Part shown: piece after piece, positions 27,031-40,500 of the stretch | Layout of the letters: every line of letters begins with the position of its first letter | How positions within the stretch are numbered: the first letter of the stretch is position 1 | Assembly (NCBI GenBank): GCA_963682175.1 | Contig: OY821789.1 | Span: 1 to 64,000 of the forward strand | Direction: 5' to 3' | DNA: 64,000 nucleotides | Source: Triglochin maritima | Lineage: Eukaryota > Streptophyta > Magnoliopsida > Alismatales > Juncaginaceae | Notes under the pieces: model-generated | What the model saw: the letters and a program-made list of their open reading frames with translations, nothing else | What the model was told of the DNA's origin: nothing | Database searches by the model: none | Position numbers and translations under genes: made by a program

Positions 27031-29250
27031 ATAGCCTTTAGTGTTTTACTAAAAAACCAATTTCAAAAAATATGTCTCCGAACGCATATTTTCCACATTT
27101 TTGTCGTTTAAAATTCATTTGTGTCATCAGACCCCTCAAAAAATAAAGAAATAATGACATTTTTAGAAACTAAGGTTTTTACAGAAATTCGTGTGTTATA
27201 GCCTTTGTTTTTTTATAAATAAGGAAATGTCAAAAAACCTATTTTCGGACGCATCAGTTTAACATTTTTGTCGTATAAAATCGAATTGTGTCATCAGACC
27301 CCTCAAAAAATAAAGAAATAGTCACGTTTTTAAAAACTAAAGGTTTTTACAGAAATCCGTGCGCTATAGCCTTTGCTTTTTTGTAAATAAGGAAATATCA
27401 AAAAACTGTCTTGGAACACATCAGTTTAATATTTTCGTCGTATAAAATACATTTGTGTCATAGGACCCCTCAAAAAATAAAGAAATTGTGACGTTTTTAA
27501 AAACTAACGGTTTTTACGGAAATTCGTGTGTGACATAGCCTTTGGTGTTTTGCTAAAAAACCAATATCAAAAAATCTGTCTCCGAACGCATATTTTTAAC
27601 ATTTTCGTCGTTTAAAATTCATTTGTGTCGTCAGACCCCTCAAAAAATAATGAAATAGTGACATTTTTAGAAACTGTGAGTTTTTAAAGAAATTCGTGTG
27701 CTTTAGCTTTTGGTTTTTTTATAAATAAGGAAGTATTAAAAAACTATCTTCGAACACATCAGTTTAACATTTACATCGTATGAAATCCATTTTGTGTCAT
27801 AGGACCCCTCAAAAAAAATGTGAAGTTTTTAAAAACTAATTTGTGTCATCAGAGCCCCACAAAATAAAGAAATAGTGATATTTTTAGAAACTGAGGGTTT
27901 TTACAGAAATCTGTACGCTATAGCCTTTGTTTCTTTATAAATAAGGAAATAACAAAAAAAATTGTCTTCGAACACATCAGCTTAACATTTTCGTCGTATA
28001 AAATCCATTTGTGGCATAGGAACCCTCAAAATAAAAAGCAATAGTGACATAGCCTTTAGTGTTTTACTAAAAAACCAATTTCAAAAAATATGTCTCCGAA
28101 CGCATATTTTCCACATTTTTGTCGTTTAAAATTCATTTGTGTCATCAGACCCCTCAAAAAATAAAGAAATAATGACATTTTTAGAAACTAAAGTTTTTAC
28201 AGAAATTCGTGTGTTATAGCCTTTGTTTTTTTATAAATAAGGAAATGTCAAAAAACTTATTTTCGGACGTATCAGTTTAACATTTTTGTCGTATAAAATC
28301 GAATTGTGTCATCAGACCCCTCAAAAAATAAAGAAATAGTCACGTTTTTAAAAACTAAAGGTTTTTACAGAAATCCGTGCGCTATAGCCTTTGATTTTTT
28401 GTAAATAAGGAAATATCAAAAAACTGTCTTTGAACACATCAGTTTAATATTTTCGTCGTATAAAATACATTTGTGTCATAGGACCCCACAAAAAATAAAG
28501 AAATTGTGACGTTTTTAAAAACTAACGGTTTTTACGGAAATTCGTGTGTGACATAGCCTTTGGTGTTTTGCTAAAAAACCAATATCAAAAAATCTGTCTC
28601 CGAACGCATATTTGTAACATTTTCGTCGTTTAAAATTCATTTGTGTCGTCAGACCCCTCAAAAAATAATGAAATAGTGACATTTTTAGAAACTGTGGGTT
28701 TTTAAAGAAATTCGTGTGCTTTAGCTTTTGGTTTTTTTATAAATAAGGAAGTATTAAAAAACTATCTTCGAACACATCAGTTTAACATTTACATCGTATA
28801 AAATTCATTTTGTGTCATAGGACCCCTCAAAAAAAATGTTAAGTTTTTAAAAACTAACGGTTTTTACAGAAATTCGTGTGTGACATAGCCTTTGGGGTTT
28901 TGCTAAAAACCCAATATCAAAACATCTGTCTCCGAACGCATGTTTTTAACATTTTCCTCGTTTAAAATTCATTTGTGTCATCAGACCCCTCACAAAATAA
29001 AGAAATAGTGATATTTTTAGAAACTGAGAGTTTTTACAGAAATCTGTACGCTATAGCCTTTGTTTCTTTATAAATATGGAAATAACAAAAAAAATTGTCT
29101 TCGAACACATCAGCTTAACATTTTCGTCGTATAAAATTCATTTGTGGCATAGGAACCCTCAAAATAAAAAGCAATAGTGACATAGCCTTTAGTGTTTTAC
29201 TAAAAAACCAATTTCAAAAAATATGTCTCCGAACGCATATTTTCCACATT
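19700..29250. repeat. ~3.28-kb higher-order repeat, three copies
   Basis: Markers recur at 3282-3284 bp. The atagaatcc variant (acatcag just upstream) is at 20059, 23341 and 26624. The agcctttggggttttgc variant is at 22321, 25603 and 28887. Within each unit, a monomer shortened by 42 bp (caatagtgacatagccttt) appears three times, near 20461, 21479, 22611, 23748, 24761, 25893, 27030, 28050 and 29188. The 3.28-kb unit is therefore three sub-blocks of about 1.13, 1.02 and 1.13 kb. Copies look nearly identical. After 29250 the array switches to the 1.86-kb type. Confidence 0.85.
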
Positions 29251-32200
29251 TTTGTCGTTTAAAATCCATTTGTGTCATCAGACCCCTCAAAAAATAAAGA
29301 AATAATGACATTTTTAGAATCTAAGGTTTTTACAGAAATTCGTGTGTTATAGCCTTTGTTTTTTTATAAATAACGAAATGTCAAAAAACTTGTTTTCGGA
29401 CGCATCAGTTTAACATTTTTGTCGTATAAAATCGAATTGTCTCATCAGACCCCTCAAAAAATAAAGAAATAGTCACGTTTTTAAAAACTAACGGTTTTTA
29501 CAGAAATTCGTGTGTGACGTAAGCTTTGGTGTATTGCTAAAAACCCCAATATCAAAAAATCTGTCTCCGAACGCATATGTTTAATATTTTCGTCGAATAA
29601 AATCTAATTGTGTCATCAGACTCCTCAAAAAATAAAGAAATAGTGATATTTTTAGAAACTGAGTGTTTTTACAGAAATTCATGTGCTATAACCTTTGGGT
29701 TTTTTTATAAATAAGGAAAATATCAACAAAAACTGTTTTCGAACACATCAGTTTAACACTTTCGTCGTATAAAATCCATTTGTCATAGGATCCCTCAAAA
29801 AATAAAGAAATAGTGACATTTTTAAAAACTAACGGTTTTTACGGAAATTCGTTTGTGACATAGCCTTTGGTGTTTTGCTAAAAAACCAATATCAAAAAAA
29901 TTTTACTCCGAACGCATATTTTTAACATTTTCGTCGTTTAAAATTCATTTGTGTCATCAGACCCCTCACAAAATAAAGAAATAGTGATATTTTTAGAAAC
30001 TGAGGGTTTTTACAGAAATCTGTACGCTATAGCCTTTGTTTCTTTATAAATAAGGAAATAACAAAAAAAATTGTCTTCGAACACATCAGCTTAACATTTT
30101 CACCGTATAAAATCCATTTGTGGCATAGGAACCCTCAAAATAAAAAGCAATAGTGACGTTTTTAAAAATCAACGGTTTGTACGGAAATTCGTGTGTGACA
30201 TAGCCTTGAGTGTTATACTAAAAAACCAATTTCAAAAAATCTGTCTCCGAACGCATATTTTCCACATTTTTGTCGTTTAAAATCCATTTGTGTCATCAGA
30301 CCCCTCAAAAAATAAAGAAATAATGACATTTTTAGAAACTAAGGTTTTTACAGAAATTCGTGTGTTATAGCCTTTGTTTTTTTATAAATAAGGAAATGTC
30401 AAAAAACCTGTTTTCGGACGCATCAGTTTAACATTTTTGTCGTATAAAATCGAATTGTGTCATCAGACCCCTCAAAAAATAAAGAAATAGTCACGTTTTT
30501 AAAAACTAAAGGTTTTTACAGAAATCCGTGCGCTATAGCCTTTGCTTTTTTGTAAATAAGGAAATATCAAAAAACTGTCTTCGAACACATCAGTTTAATA
30601 TTTTCGTCGTATAAAATACATTTGTGTCATAGGACCACTCAAAAAATAAAGAAATTGTGACGTTTTTAAAAACTAACGGTTTTTACGGAAATTCGTGTGT
30701 GACATAGCTTTTGGTGTTTTGCTAAAAAACCAATATCAAAAAATTTGTCTCCGAACGCATATTTTTAACATTTTCGTCGTTTAAAATTCATTTGTGTCAT
30801 CAGACCCCTCACAAAATAAAGAAATAGTGATATTTATAGAAATTGAGGGTTTTTACAGAAATCTGTACGCTATAGCCTTTGTTTCTTTATAAATAAGGAA
30901 ATAACAAAAAAAATTGTCTTCGAACACATCAGCTTAACATTTTCGTCATATAAAATCCATTTGTGGCATAGGAACCCACAAAATAAAAAGCAATAGTGAC
31001 GTTTTTAAAAACAAACGGTTTTTACGGAAATTCGTGTGTGACATAGCCTTTAGTGTTTTACTAAAAAACCAATTTCAAAAAATCTGTCTCCGAACGCATA
31101 TTTTCCACATTTTTGTCGTTTAAAATTCATTTGTGTCATCAGACCCCTCAAAAAATAAAGAAATAATGACATTTTTAGAAACTGGGGTTTTTACAGAAAT
31201 TCGTGTGTTATAGCCTTTGTTTTTTTATAAATAACGAAATGTCAAAAAACCTGTTTTCGGACGCATCAGTTTAACATTTTTGTCGTATAAAATCGAATTG
31301 TGTCATCAGACCCCTCAAAAAATAAAGAAATAGTCACGTTTTTAAAAACTAACGGTTTTTACAGAAATTCGTGTGTGACGTAAGCTTTGGTGTATTGCTA
31401 AAAACCCCAATATCAAAAAATTTGTCTCCGAACGCATATGTTTAATATTTTCGTCGAATAAAATCTAATTGTGTCATCAGACTCCTCAAAAAATAAAGAA
31501 ATAGTGATATTTTTAGAAACTGAGTGTTTTTACAGAAATTCGTGTGCTATAACCTTTGGGTTTTTTTATAAATAAGGAAAAATATCAACAAAAACTGTTT
31601 TCGAACACATCAGTTTAACACTTTCGTCGTATAAAATCCATTTGTCACAGGATCCCTCAAAAAATAAAGAAATAGTGACGTTTTTAAAAACTAACGGTTT
31701 TTACGGAAATTCGTGTGTGACATAGCCTTTGGTGTTTTGCTAAAAAACCAATATCAAAATTTTTTTACTCCGAACGCATATTTTTAACATTTTCGTCGTT
31801 TAAAATTCATTTGTGTCATCAGACCCCTCACAAAATAAAGAAATAGTGATATTTTTAGAAACTGAGAGTTTTTACAGAAATCTGTACGCTATAGCCTTTG
31901 TTTCTTTATAAATAAGGAAATAACAAAAAAAATTGTCTTCGAACACATCAGCTTAACATTTTCACCGTATAAAATCCATTTGTGGCATAGGAACCCTCAA
32001 AATAAAAAGCAATAGTGACGTTTTTAAAAATCAACGGTTTGTACGGAAATTCGTGTGTGACATAGCCTTTAGTGTTTTACTAAAAAACCAATTTCAAAAA
32101 ATCTGTCTCCGAACGCATATTTTCCACATTTTTGTCGTTTAAAATCCATTTGTGTCATCAGACCCCTCAAAAAATAAAGAAATAATGACATTTTTAGAAA

Positions 32201-34550
32201 CTAAGGTTTTTACAGAAATTCGTGTGTTATAGCCTTTGTTTTTTTATAAATAAGGAAATGTCAAAAAACTTATTTTCGGACGCATCAGTTTAACATTTTT
32301 GTCGTATAAAATCGAATTGTGTCATCAGACCCCTCAAAAAATAAAGAAATAGTCACGTTTTTAAAAACTAAAGGTTTTTACAGAAATCCGTGCGCTATAG
32401 CCTTTGCTTTTTTGTAAATAAGGAAATATCAAAAAACTGTCTTCGAACACATCAGTTTAATATTTTCGTCGTATAAAATACATTTGTGTAATAGGACCCC
32501 TCAAAAAATAAAGAAATTGTGACGTTTTTAAAAACTAACGGTTTTTACGGAAATTCGTGTGTGACATAGCTTTTGGTGTTTTGCTAAAAAACCAATATCA
32601 AAAAATTTGTCTCCGAACGCATATTTTTAACATTTTCGTCGTTTAAAATTCATTTGTGTCATCAGACCCCTCACAGAATAAAGAAATAGTGATATTTTTA
32701 GAAATTGAGGGTTTTTACAGAAATCTGTACGCTATAGCCTTTGTTTCTTTATAAATAAGGAAATAACAAAAAAAAATTGTCTTCGAACACATCAGCTTAA
32801 CATTTTCGTCATATAAAATCCATTTGTGGCATAGGAACCCTCAAAATAAAAAGCAATAGTGACGTTTTTAAAGACAAACGGTTTTTACGGAAATTCGTGT
32901 GTGACATAGCCTTTAGTGTTTTACTAAAAAACCAATTTCAAAAAATCTGTCTCCGAACGCATATTTTCTACATTTTTGTCGTTTAAAATTCATTTGTGTC
33001 ATCAGACCCCTCAAAAAATAAAGAAATAATGACATTTTTAGAAACTGAGGTTTTTACAGAAATTCGTGTGTTATAGCCTTTGTTTTTTTATAAATAAGGA
33101 AATGTCAAAAAACCTATTTTCGGACGCATCAGTTTAACATTTTTGTCGTATAAAATCGAATTGTGTCATCAGACCCCTCAAAAAATAAAGAAATAGTCAC
33201 GTTTTTAAAAACTAACGGTTTTTACAGAAATTCGTGTGTGACGTAAGCTTTGGTGTATTGCTAAAAACCCCAATATCAAAAAATCTCTCTCCGAACGCAT
33301 ATGTTTAATATTTTCGTCGAATAAAATCTAATTGTGTCATCAAACTCCTCAAAAAATAAAGAAATAGTGTTATTTTTAGAAACTGAGTGTTTTTACAGAA
33401 ATTCGTGTGCTATAACCTTTGGGTTTTTTATAAATAAGGAAAAATATCAACAAAAACTGTTTTCGAACACATCAGTTTAACACTTTCGTCGTATAAAATC
33501 CATTTGTCATAGGATCCCTCAAAAAATAAAGAAATAGTGACGTTTTTAAAAACTAACGGTTTTTACGGAAATTCGTGTGTGACATAGCCTTTAGTGTTTT
33601 ACTAAAAATCAATTTCAAAAAATCTGTCTCCGAACGCATATTTTCCACATTTTCGTCGTTTAAAATTCATTTGTGTCATCAGACCCCTCAAAAAATAAAG
33701 AAATAATGACATTTTTAGAAACTGAGGTTTTTACAGAAATTCGTGTGTTATAGCCTTTGTTTTTTTATAAATAACGAAATGTCAAAAAACCTGTTTTCGG
33801 ACGCATCAGTTTAACATTTTTGTCGTATAAAATCGAATTGTGTCATCAGACCCCTCAAAAAATAAAGAAATAGTCACGTTTTTAAAAACTAAAGGTTTTT
33901 ACAGAAATCCGTGCGCTATAGCCTTTGCTTTTTTGTAAATAAGGAAATATCAAAAAACTGTCTTGGAACACATCAGTTTAATATTTTCGTCGTATAAAAT
34001 ACATTTGTGTCGTAGGACCCCTCAAAAAATAAAGAAATTGTGACGTTTTTAAAAACTAACGGTTTTTACGGAAATTCGTGTGTGACATAGCCTTTGGTGT
34101 TTTGCTAAAAAACCAATATCAAAAAATCTGTCTCCGAACGCATATTTTTAACATTTTCGTCGTTTAAAATTCATTTGTGTCGTCAGACCCCTCAAAAAAT
34201 AATGAAATAGTGACATTTTTAGAAACTGTTGGTTTTTAAAGAAATTCGTGTGCTTTAGCTTTTGGTTTTTTTATAAATAAGGAAGTATTAAAAAAACAAT
34301 CTTCGAACACATCAGTTTAACATTTACATCGTATAAAATCCATTTTGTGTCATAGGACCCCTCAAAAAAAAATTGAAGTTTTTAAAAACTAACGGTTTTT
34401 TACAGAAATTCGTGTGTGACATGGCCTTTGGTGTTTTGCTAAAAAACCAATATCAAAACATTTGTCTCCGAACGCATATTTTTAACATTTTCATCGTTTA
34501 AAATTCATTTGTGTCATCAGACCCCTCAAAAAATAACGAATAGTGGCATT
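29250..34550. repeat. ~1.86-kb higher-order repeat, inner block, three copies
   Basis: The gtgtgacgtaagctttgg marker recurs with acgta at 29517, 31378 and 33241, spacings of 1861 and 1863 bp. The first copy matches the outer block at 13.56-15.4 kb with a displacement of about 15754 bp, sharing the private variants tagaatctaagg and gaattgtctcatcag. The later copies match with a displacement of 17615 bp. The inner block is therefore one unit longer than the outer block. Confidence 0.8.
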
Positions 34551-37500
34551 TTTAGAAACTAAGGGTTTTTAAAGAAATTCGTGTGCTATAGCCTTTGGTT
34601 TGTTTATAAATAAGGAAATACCAAAAAAATTGTCTTTGAACACATCAGTTTAACATTTTCGTCGAATAAAATTCATTTGTGTCATCAGACCCCTCAAAAA
34701 ATAAAGAAATAGTGACGTTCTTAAAAACTAACGGTTTTTACGGAAATTCGTGTGTGACATAGCCTATGGTGTTTTGCTAAAAACCCAATATCACAAAATC
34801 TGTCTCCGAACGCATATATTTTAAAATTTTCGTCGTTTAAAATTCATTTGTGTCATCAGACCCCTCAAAAAATAAAGAAATAGTGACATTTTTTGAAACT
34901 GAGGGTTTTTACAGAAATTCGTGTGTTATAGTCTTTGGTTTTTTTATAAATAAGGAAATACCCAAAAATCAGTCTTCGAACGCATCAGTTTAACATTTAC
35001 GTCGTATCATTTGTGTCAACAGACCCCTCAAAAAATAAAGAAATAGTGAAGTTTTTAAAAACTAACGGTTTTTACAGAAATTCGTGTGTGACGTAGCCTT
35101 TGGTGTTTTGCTAAAAAACCAATATCAAAAAATCTATCTCCGAACGCATATTTTTAAAATTTTCGTCGTTTAAAATTCATTTGTGCCACCAGACCCCTCA
35201 AAAAAAAATAGTGACATTTTTTGAAACTGAGGGTTTTTACAGAAATTCGTGTGCTATAGTCTTTGGGTGTTTTATAAATAAGGAAATACCCAAAAATCAG
35301 TCTTCGAACGCATCAGTTTAACATTTTCGTCGTATAAAATTCATTTGTGTCAACAGACCCCTCAAAAAATAAAGAAATAGTGAAGTTTTTAAAAACTAAC
35401 GGTTTTTTACAGAAATTCGTGTGTGACATAGCCTTTGGTGTTTTGCTAATAAACCAATATCAAAAAATCTATCTCCGAACGCATATTTTTAACATTTTCG
35501 TCGTTCAAAATTCATTTGTCATCAGACCCCTCACAAAATAAAGAAATAGTGATATTTTTAGAAACTGAGGGTTTTTACAGAAATCCGTGCGTTATAGACT
35601 TTTTTCTTTATAAATAAGGAAATATCAAAAAAATTGTCTTCGAACACATCAGTTTAACATTTTCGTCGTATAAAATCCATTTGTGGCGTAGGACCCCTCA
35701 AAATAAAAAGAAATAGTGACGTTTTTAAAAACCGACGATTTTTACGGAAATTCGAGTGTGACATAGCCTTTGCTTTTTACTAAAAAACCAATATCAAAAA
35801 AACTGTCTCCGAACACATATTTTCAACATTTTCGTCGTTTAAAATTCATTTGTCATCAGACCCCTCAAAAAATAAATAAATAGTGACATTTTTAGAAACT
35901 AAGGGTTTTTACAGAAATTCATGTGCTATAGCCTTTGGGTTTTTTATAAATAAGGAAATATCAAAAAATTTGTCTTCGAACGCATCAGTTTAACATTTTT
36001 GTCGTATAAAATTCATTTGTGTCATCAGACCCCCAAAAAAAATAAAGAAATAGTGACATTTTTAGAAACTGTGGGTTTTTAAAGAAATTCGTGTGCTTTA
36101 GCTTTTGGTTTTTTTATAAATAAGGAAATATTAAAAAAACTATTTTCGAACACATCAGTTTAACATTTACATCGTATAAAATCCATTTTGTGTCATAGGA
36201 CCCCTCAAAAAAAATGTGAAGTTTTTAAAAACTAACGGTTTTTTACAGAAATTCGTGTGTGACATAGCCTTTGGTGTTTTGCTAAAAAACCAATATCAAA
36301 AAAATTGCCTCCGAACGCATATTTTTAACATTTTCGTCGTTTAAAATTCATTTGTGTCATCAGACCCCTCACAAAATAAAGAAATAGTGATATTTTTAGA
36401 AACTAAGCGTTTTTACAGAAATCTGTACGCTATAGCCTTTGTTTCTTTATAAATAAGGAAATAACAAAAAAATTTGTCTTCGAACACATCACCTTAACAT
36501 TTTCGTCGTATAAAATCCATTTGTGGCATAGGAACCCTCAAAATAAAAAGCAATAGTGACATAGCCTTTAGTGTTTTACTAAAAAACCAATTTCAAAAAA
36601 TATGTCTCCGAACGCATATTTTCCACATTTTTGTCGTTTAAAATTCATTTGTGTCATCAGACCCCTCAAAAAATAAAGAAATAATGACATTTTTAGAAAC
36701 TAAGGTTTTTACAGAAATTCGTGTGTTATAGCCTTTGTTTTTTTATAAATAAGGAAATGTCAAAAAACCTATTTTCGGACGCATCAGTTTAACATTTTTG
36801 TCGTATAAAATCGAATTGTGTCATCAGACCCCTCAAAAAATAAAGAAATAGTCACGTTTTTAAAAACTAAAGGTTTTTACAGAAATCCGTGCGCTATAGC
36901 CTTTGCTTTTTTGTAAATAAGGAAATATCAAAAAACTGTCTTTGAACACATCAGTTTAATATTTTCGTCGTATAAAATACAATTGTGTCATAGGACCCCT
37001 CAAAAAATAAAGAAATTGTGACGTTTTTAAAAACTAACGGTTTTTACGGAAATTCGTGTGTGACATAGCCTTTGGTGTTTTGCTAAAAAACCAATATCAA
37101 AAAATCTGTCTCCGAACGCATATATTTAACATTTTCGTCGTTTAAAATTCATTTGTGTCGTCAGACCCCTCAAAAAATAATGAAATAGTGACATTTTTAG
37201 AAACTGTGAGTTTTTAAAGAAATTCGTGTGCTTTAGCTTTTGGTTTTTTTATAAATAAGGAAGTATTAAAAAACTATCTTCGAACACATCAGTTTAACAT
37301 TTACATCGTATGAAATCCATTTTGTGTCATAGGACCCCTCAAAAAAAATGTGAAGTTTTTAAAAACTAATTTGTGTCATCAGACCCCTCAAAAAATAAAG
37401 AAATTGTGACGTTTTTAAAAACTAACGGTTTTTACGGAAATTCGTGTGTGACATAGCCTTTGGTGTTTTGCTAAAAAACCAATATCAAAAAATCTGTCTC

Positions 37501-40500
37501 CGAACGCATATTTTTAACATTTTCGTCGTTTAAAATTCATTTGTGTCGTCAGACCCCTCAAAAAATAATGAAATATTGACATTTTTAGAAACTGTGAGTT
37601 TTTAAAGAAATTCGTGTGCTTTAGCTTTTGGTTTTTTTATAAATAAGGAAGTATTAAAAAACTATCTTCGAACACATCAGTTTAACATTTACACCGTATA
37701 GAATCCATTTTGTGTCATAGGACCCCTCAAAAAAAATGTGAAGTTTTTAAAAACTAACAGTTTTTACAGAAATTCGTGTGTGACATAGCCTTTGGTGTTT
37801 TGCTAAAAAACCAATATCAAAACATCTGTCTTCGAACGCATATTTTTAACATTTTCCTCGTTTAAAATTCATTTGTGTCATCAGACCCCTCACAAAATAA
37901 AGAAATAGTGATATTTTTAGAAACTGAGGGTTTTTACAGAAATCTGTACGCTATAGCCTTTGTTTCTTTATAAATAAGGAAATAACAAAAAAATTGTCTT
38001 CGAACACATCAGCTTAACATTTTCGTCGTATAAAATCCATTTGTGGCATAGGAACCCTCAAAATAAAAAGCAATAGTGACATAGCCTTTAGTGTTTTACT
38101 AAAAAACCAATTTCAAAAAATATGTCTCCGAACGCATATTTTCCACATTTTTGTCGTTTAAAATTCATTTGTGTCATCAGACCCCTCAAAAAATAAAGAA
38201 ATAATGACATTTTTAGAAACTAAGGTTTTTACAGAAATTCGTGTGTTATAGCCTTTGTTTTTTTATAAATAAGGAAATGTCAAAAAACCTGTTTTCGGAC
38301 GCATCAGTTTAACATTTTTGTCGTATAAAATCGAATTGTGTCATCAGACCCCTCAAAAAATAAAGAAATAGTCACGTTTTTAAAAACTAAAGGTTTTTAC
38401 AGAAATCCGTGCGCTATAGCCTTTGCTTTTTTGTAAATAAGGAAATATCAAAAAACTGTCTTGGAACACATCAGTTTAATATTTTCGTCGTATAAAATAC
38501 ATTTGTGTCATAGGACCCCTCAAAAAATAAAGAAATTGTGACGTTTTTAAAAACTAACGGTTTTTACGGAAATTCGTGTGTGACATAGCCTTTGGTGTTT
38601 TGCTAAAAAACCAATATCAAAAAATCTGTCTCCGAACGCATATTTTTAACATTTTCGTCGTTTAAAATTCATTTGTGTCGTCAGACCCCTCAAAAAATAA
38701 TGAAATAGTGACATTTTTAGAAACTGTGAGTTTTTAAAGAAATTCGTGTGCTTTAGCTTTTGGTTTTTTTATAAATAAGGAAGTATTAAAAAACTATCTT
38801 CGAACACATCAGTTTAACATTTACATCGTATGAAATCCATTTTGTGTCATAGGACCCCTCAAAAAAAATGTGAAGTTTTTAAAAACTAATTTGTGTCATC
38901 AGACCCCCACAAAATAAAGAAATAGTGATATTTTTAGAAACTGAGGGTTTTTACAGAAATCTGTACGCTATAGCCTTTGTTTCTTTATAAATAAGGAAAT
39001 AACAAAAAAAATTGTCTTCGAACACATCAGCTTAACATTTTCGTCGTATAAAATCCATTTGTGGCATAGGAACCCTCAAAATAAAAAGCAATAGTGACAT
39101 AGCCTTTAGTGTTTTACTAAAAAACCAATTTCAAAAAATATGTCTCCGAACGCATATTTTCCACATTTTTGTCGTTTAAAATTCATTTGTGTCATCAGAC
39201 CCCTCAAAAAATAAAGAAATAATGACATTTTTAGAAACTAAAGTTTTTACAGAAATTCGTGTGTTATAGCCTTTGTTTTTTTATAAATAAGGAAATGTCA
39301 AAAAACTTATTTTCGGACGTATCAGTTTAACATTTTTGTCGTATAAAATCGAATTGTGTCATCAGACCCCTCAAAAAATAAAGAAATAGTCACGTTTTTA
39401 AAAACTAAAGGTTTTTACAGAAATCCGTGCGCTATAGCCTTTGATTTTTTGTAAATAAGGAAATATCAAAAAACTGTCTTTGAACACATCAGTTTAATAT
39501 TTTCGTCGTATAAAATACATTTGTGTCATAGGACCCCACAAAAAATAAAGAAATTGTGACGTTTTTAAAAACTAACGGTTTTTACGGAAATTCGTGTGTG
39601 ACATAGCCTTTGGTGTTTTGCTAAAAAACCAATATCAAAAAATCTGTCTCCGAACGCATATTTGTAACATTTTCGTCGTTTAAAATTCATTTGTGTCGTC
39701 AGACCCCTCAAAAAATAATGAAATAGTGACATTTTTAGAAACTGTGGGTTTTTAAAGAAATTCGTGTGCTTTAGCTTTTGGTTTTTTTATAAATAAGGAA
39801 GTATTAAAAAACTATCTTCGAACACATCAGTTTAACATTTACATCGTATAAAATTCATTTTGTGTCATAGGACCCCTCAAAAAAAATGTTAAGTTTTTAA
39901 AAACTAACGGTTTTTACAGAAATTCGTGTGTGACATAGCCTTTGGGGTTTTGCTAAAAACCCAATATCAAAACATCTGTCTCCGAACGCATGTTTTTAAC
40001 ATTTTCCTCGTTTAAAATTCATTTGTGTCATCAGACCCCTCACAAAATAAAGAAATAGTGATATTTTTAGAAACTGAGGGTTTTTACAGAAATCTGTACG
40101 CTATAGCCTTTGTTTCTTTATAAATAAGGAAATAACAAAAAAAATTGTCTTCGAACACATCAGCTTAACATTTTCGTCGTATAAAATCCATTTGTGGCAT
40201 AGGAACCCTCAAAATAAAAAGCAATAGTGACATAGCCTTTAGTGTTTTACTAAAAAACCAATTTCAAAAAATATGTCTCCGAACGCATATTTTCCACATT
40301 TTTGTCGTTTAAAATTCATTTGTGTCATCAGACCCCTCAAAAAATAAAGAAATAATAACATTTTTAGAAACTAAGGTTTTTACAGAAATTCGTGTGTTAT
40401 AGCCTTTGTTTTTTTATAAATAAGGAAATGTCAAAAAACCTATTTTCGGACGCATCAGTTTAACATTTTTGTCGTATAAAATCGAATTGTGTCATCAGAC

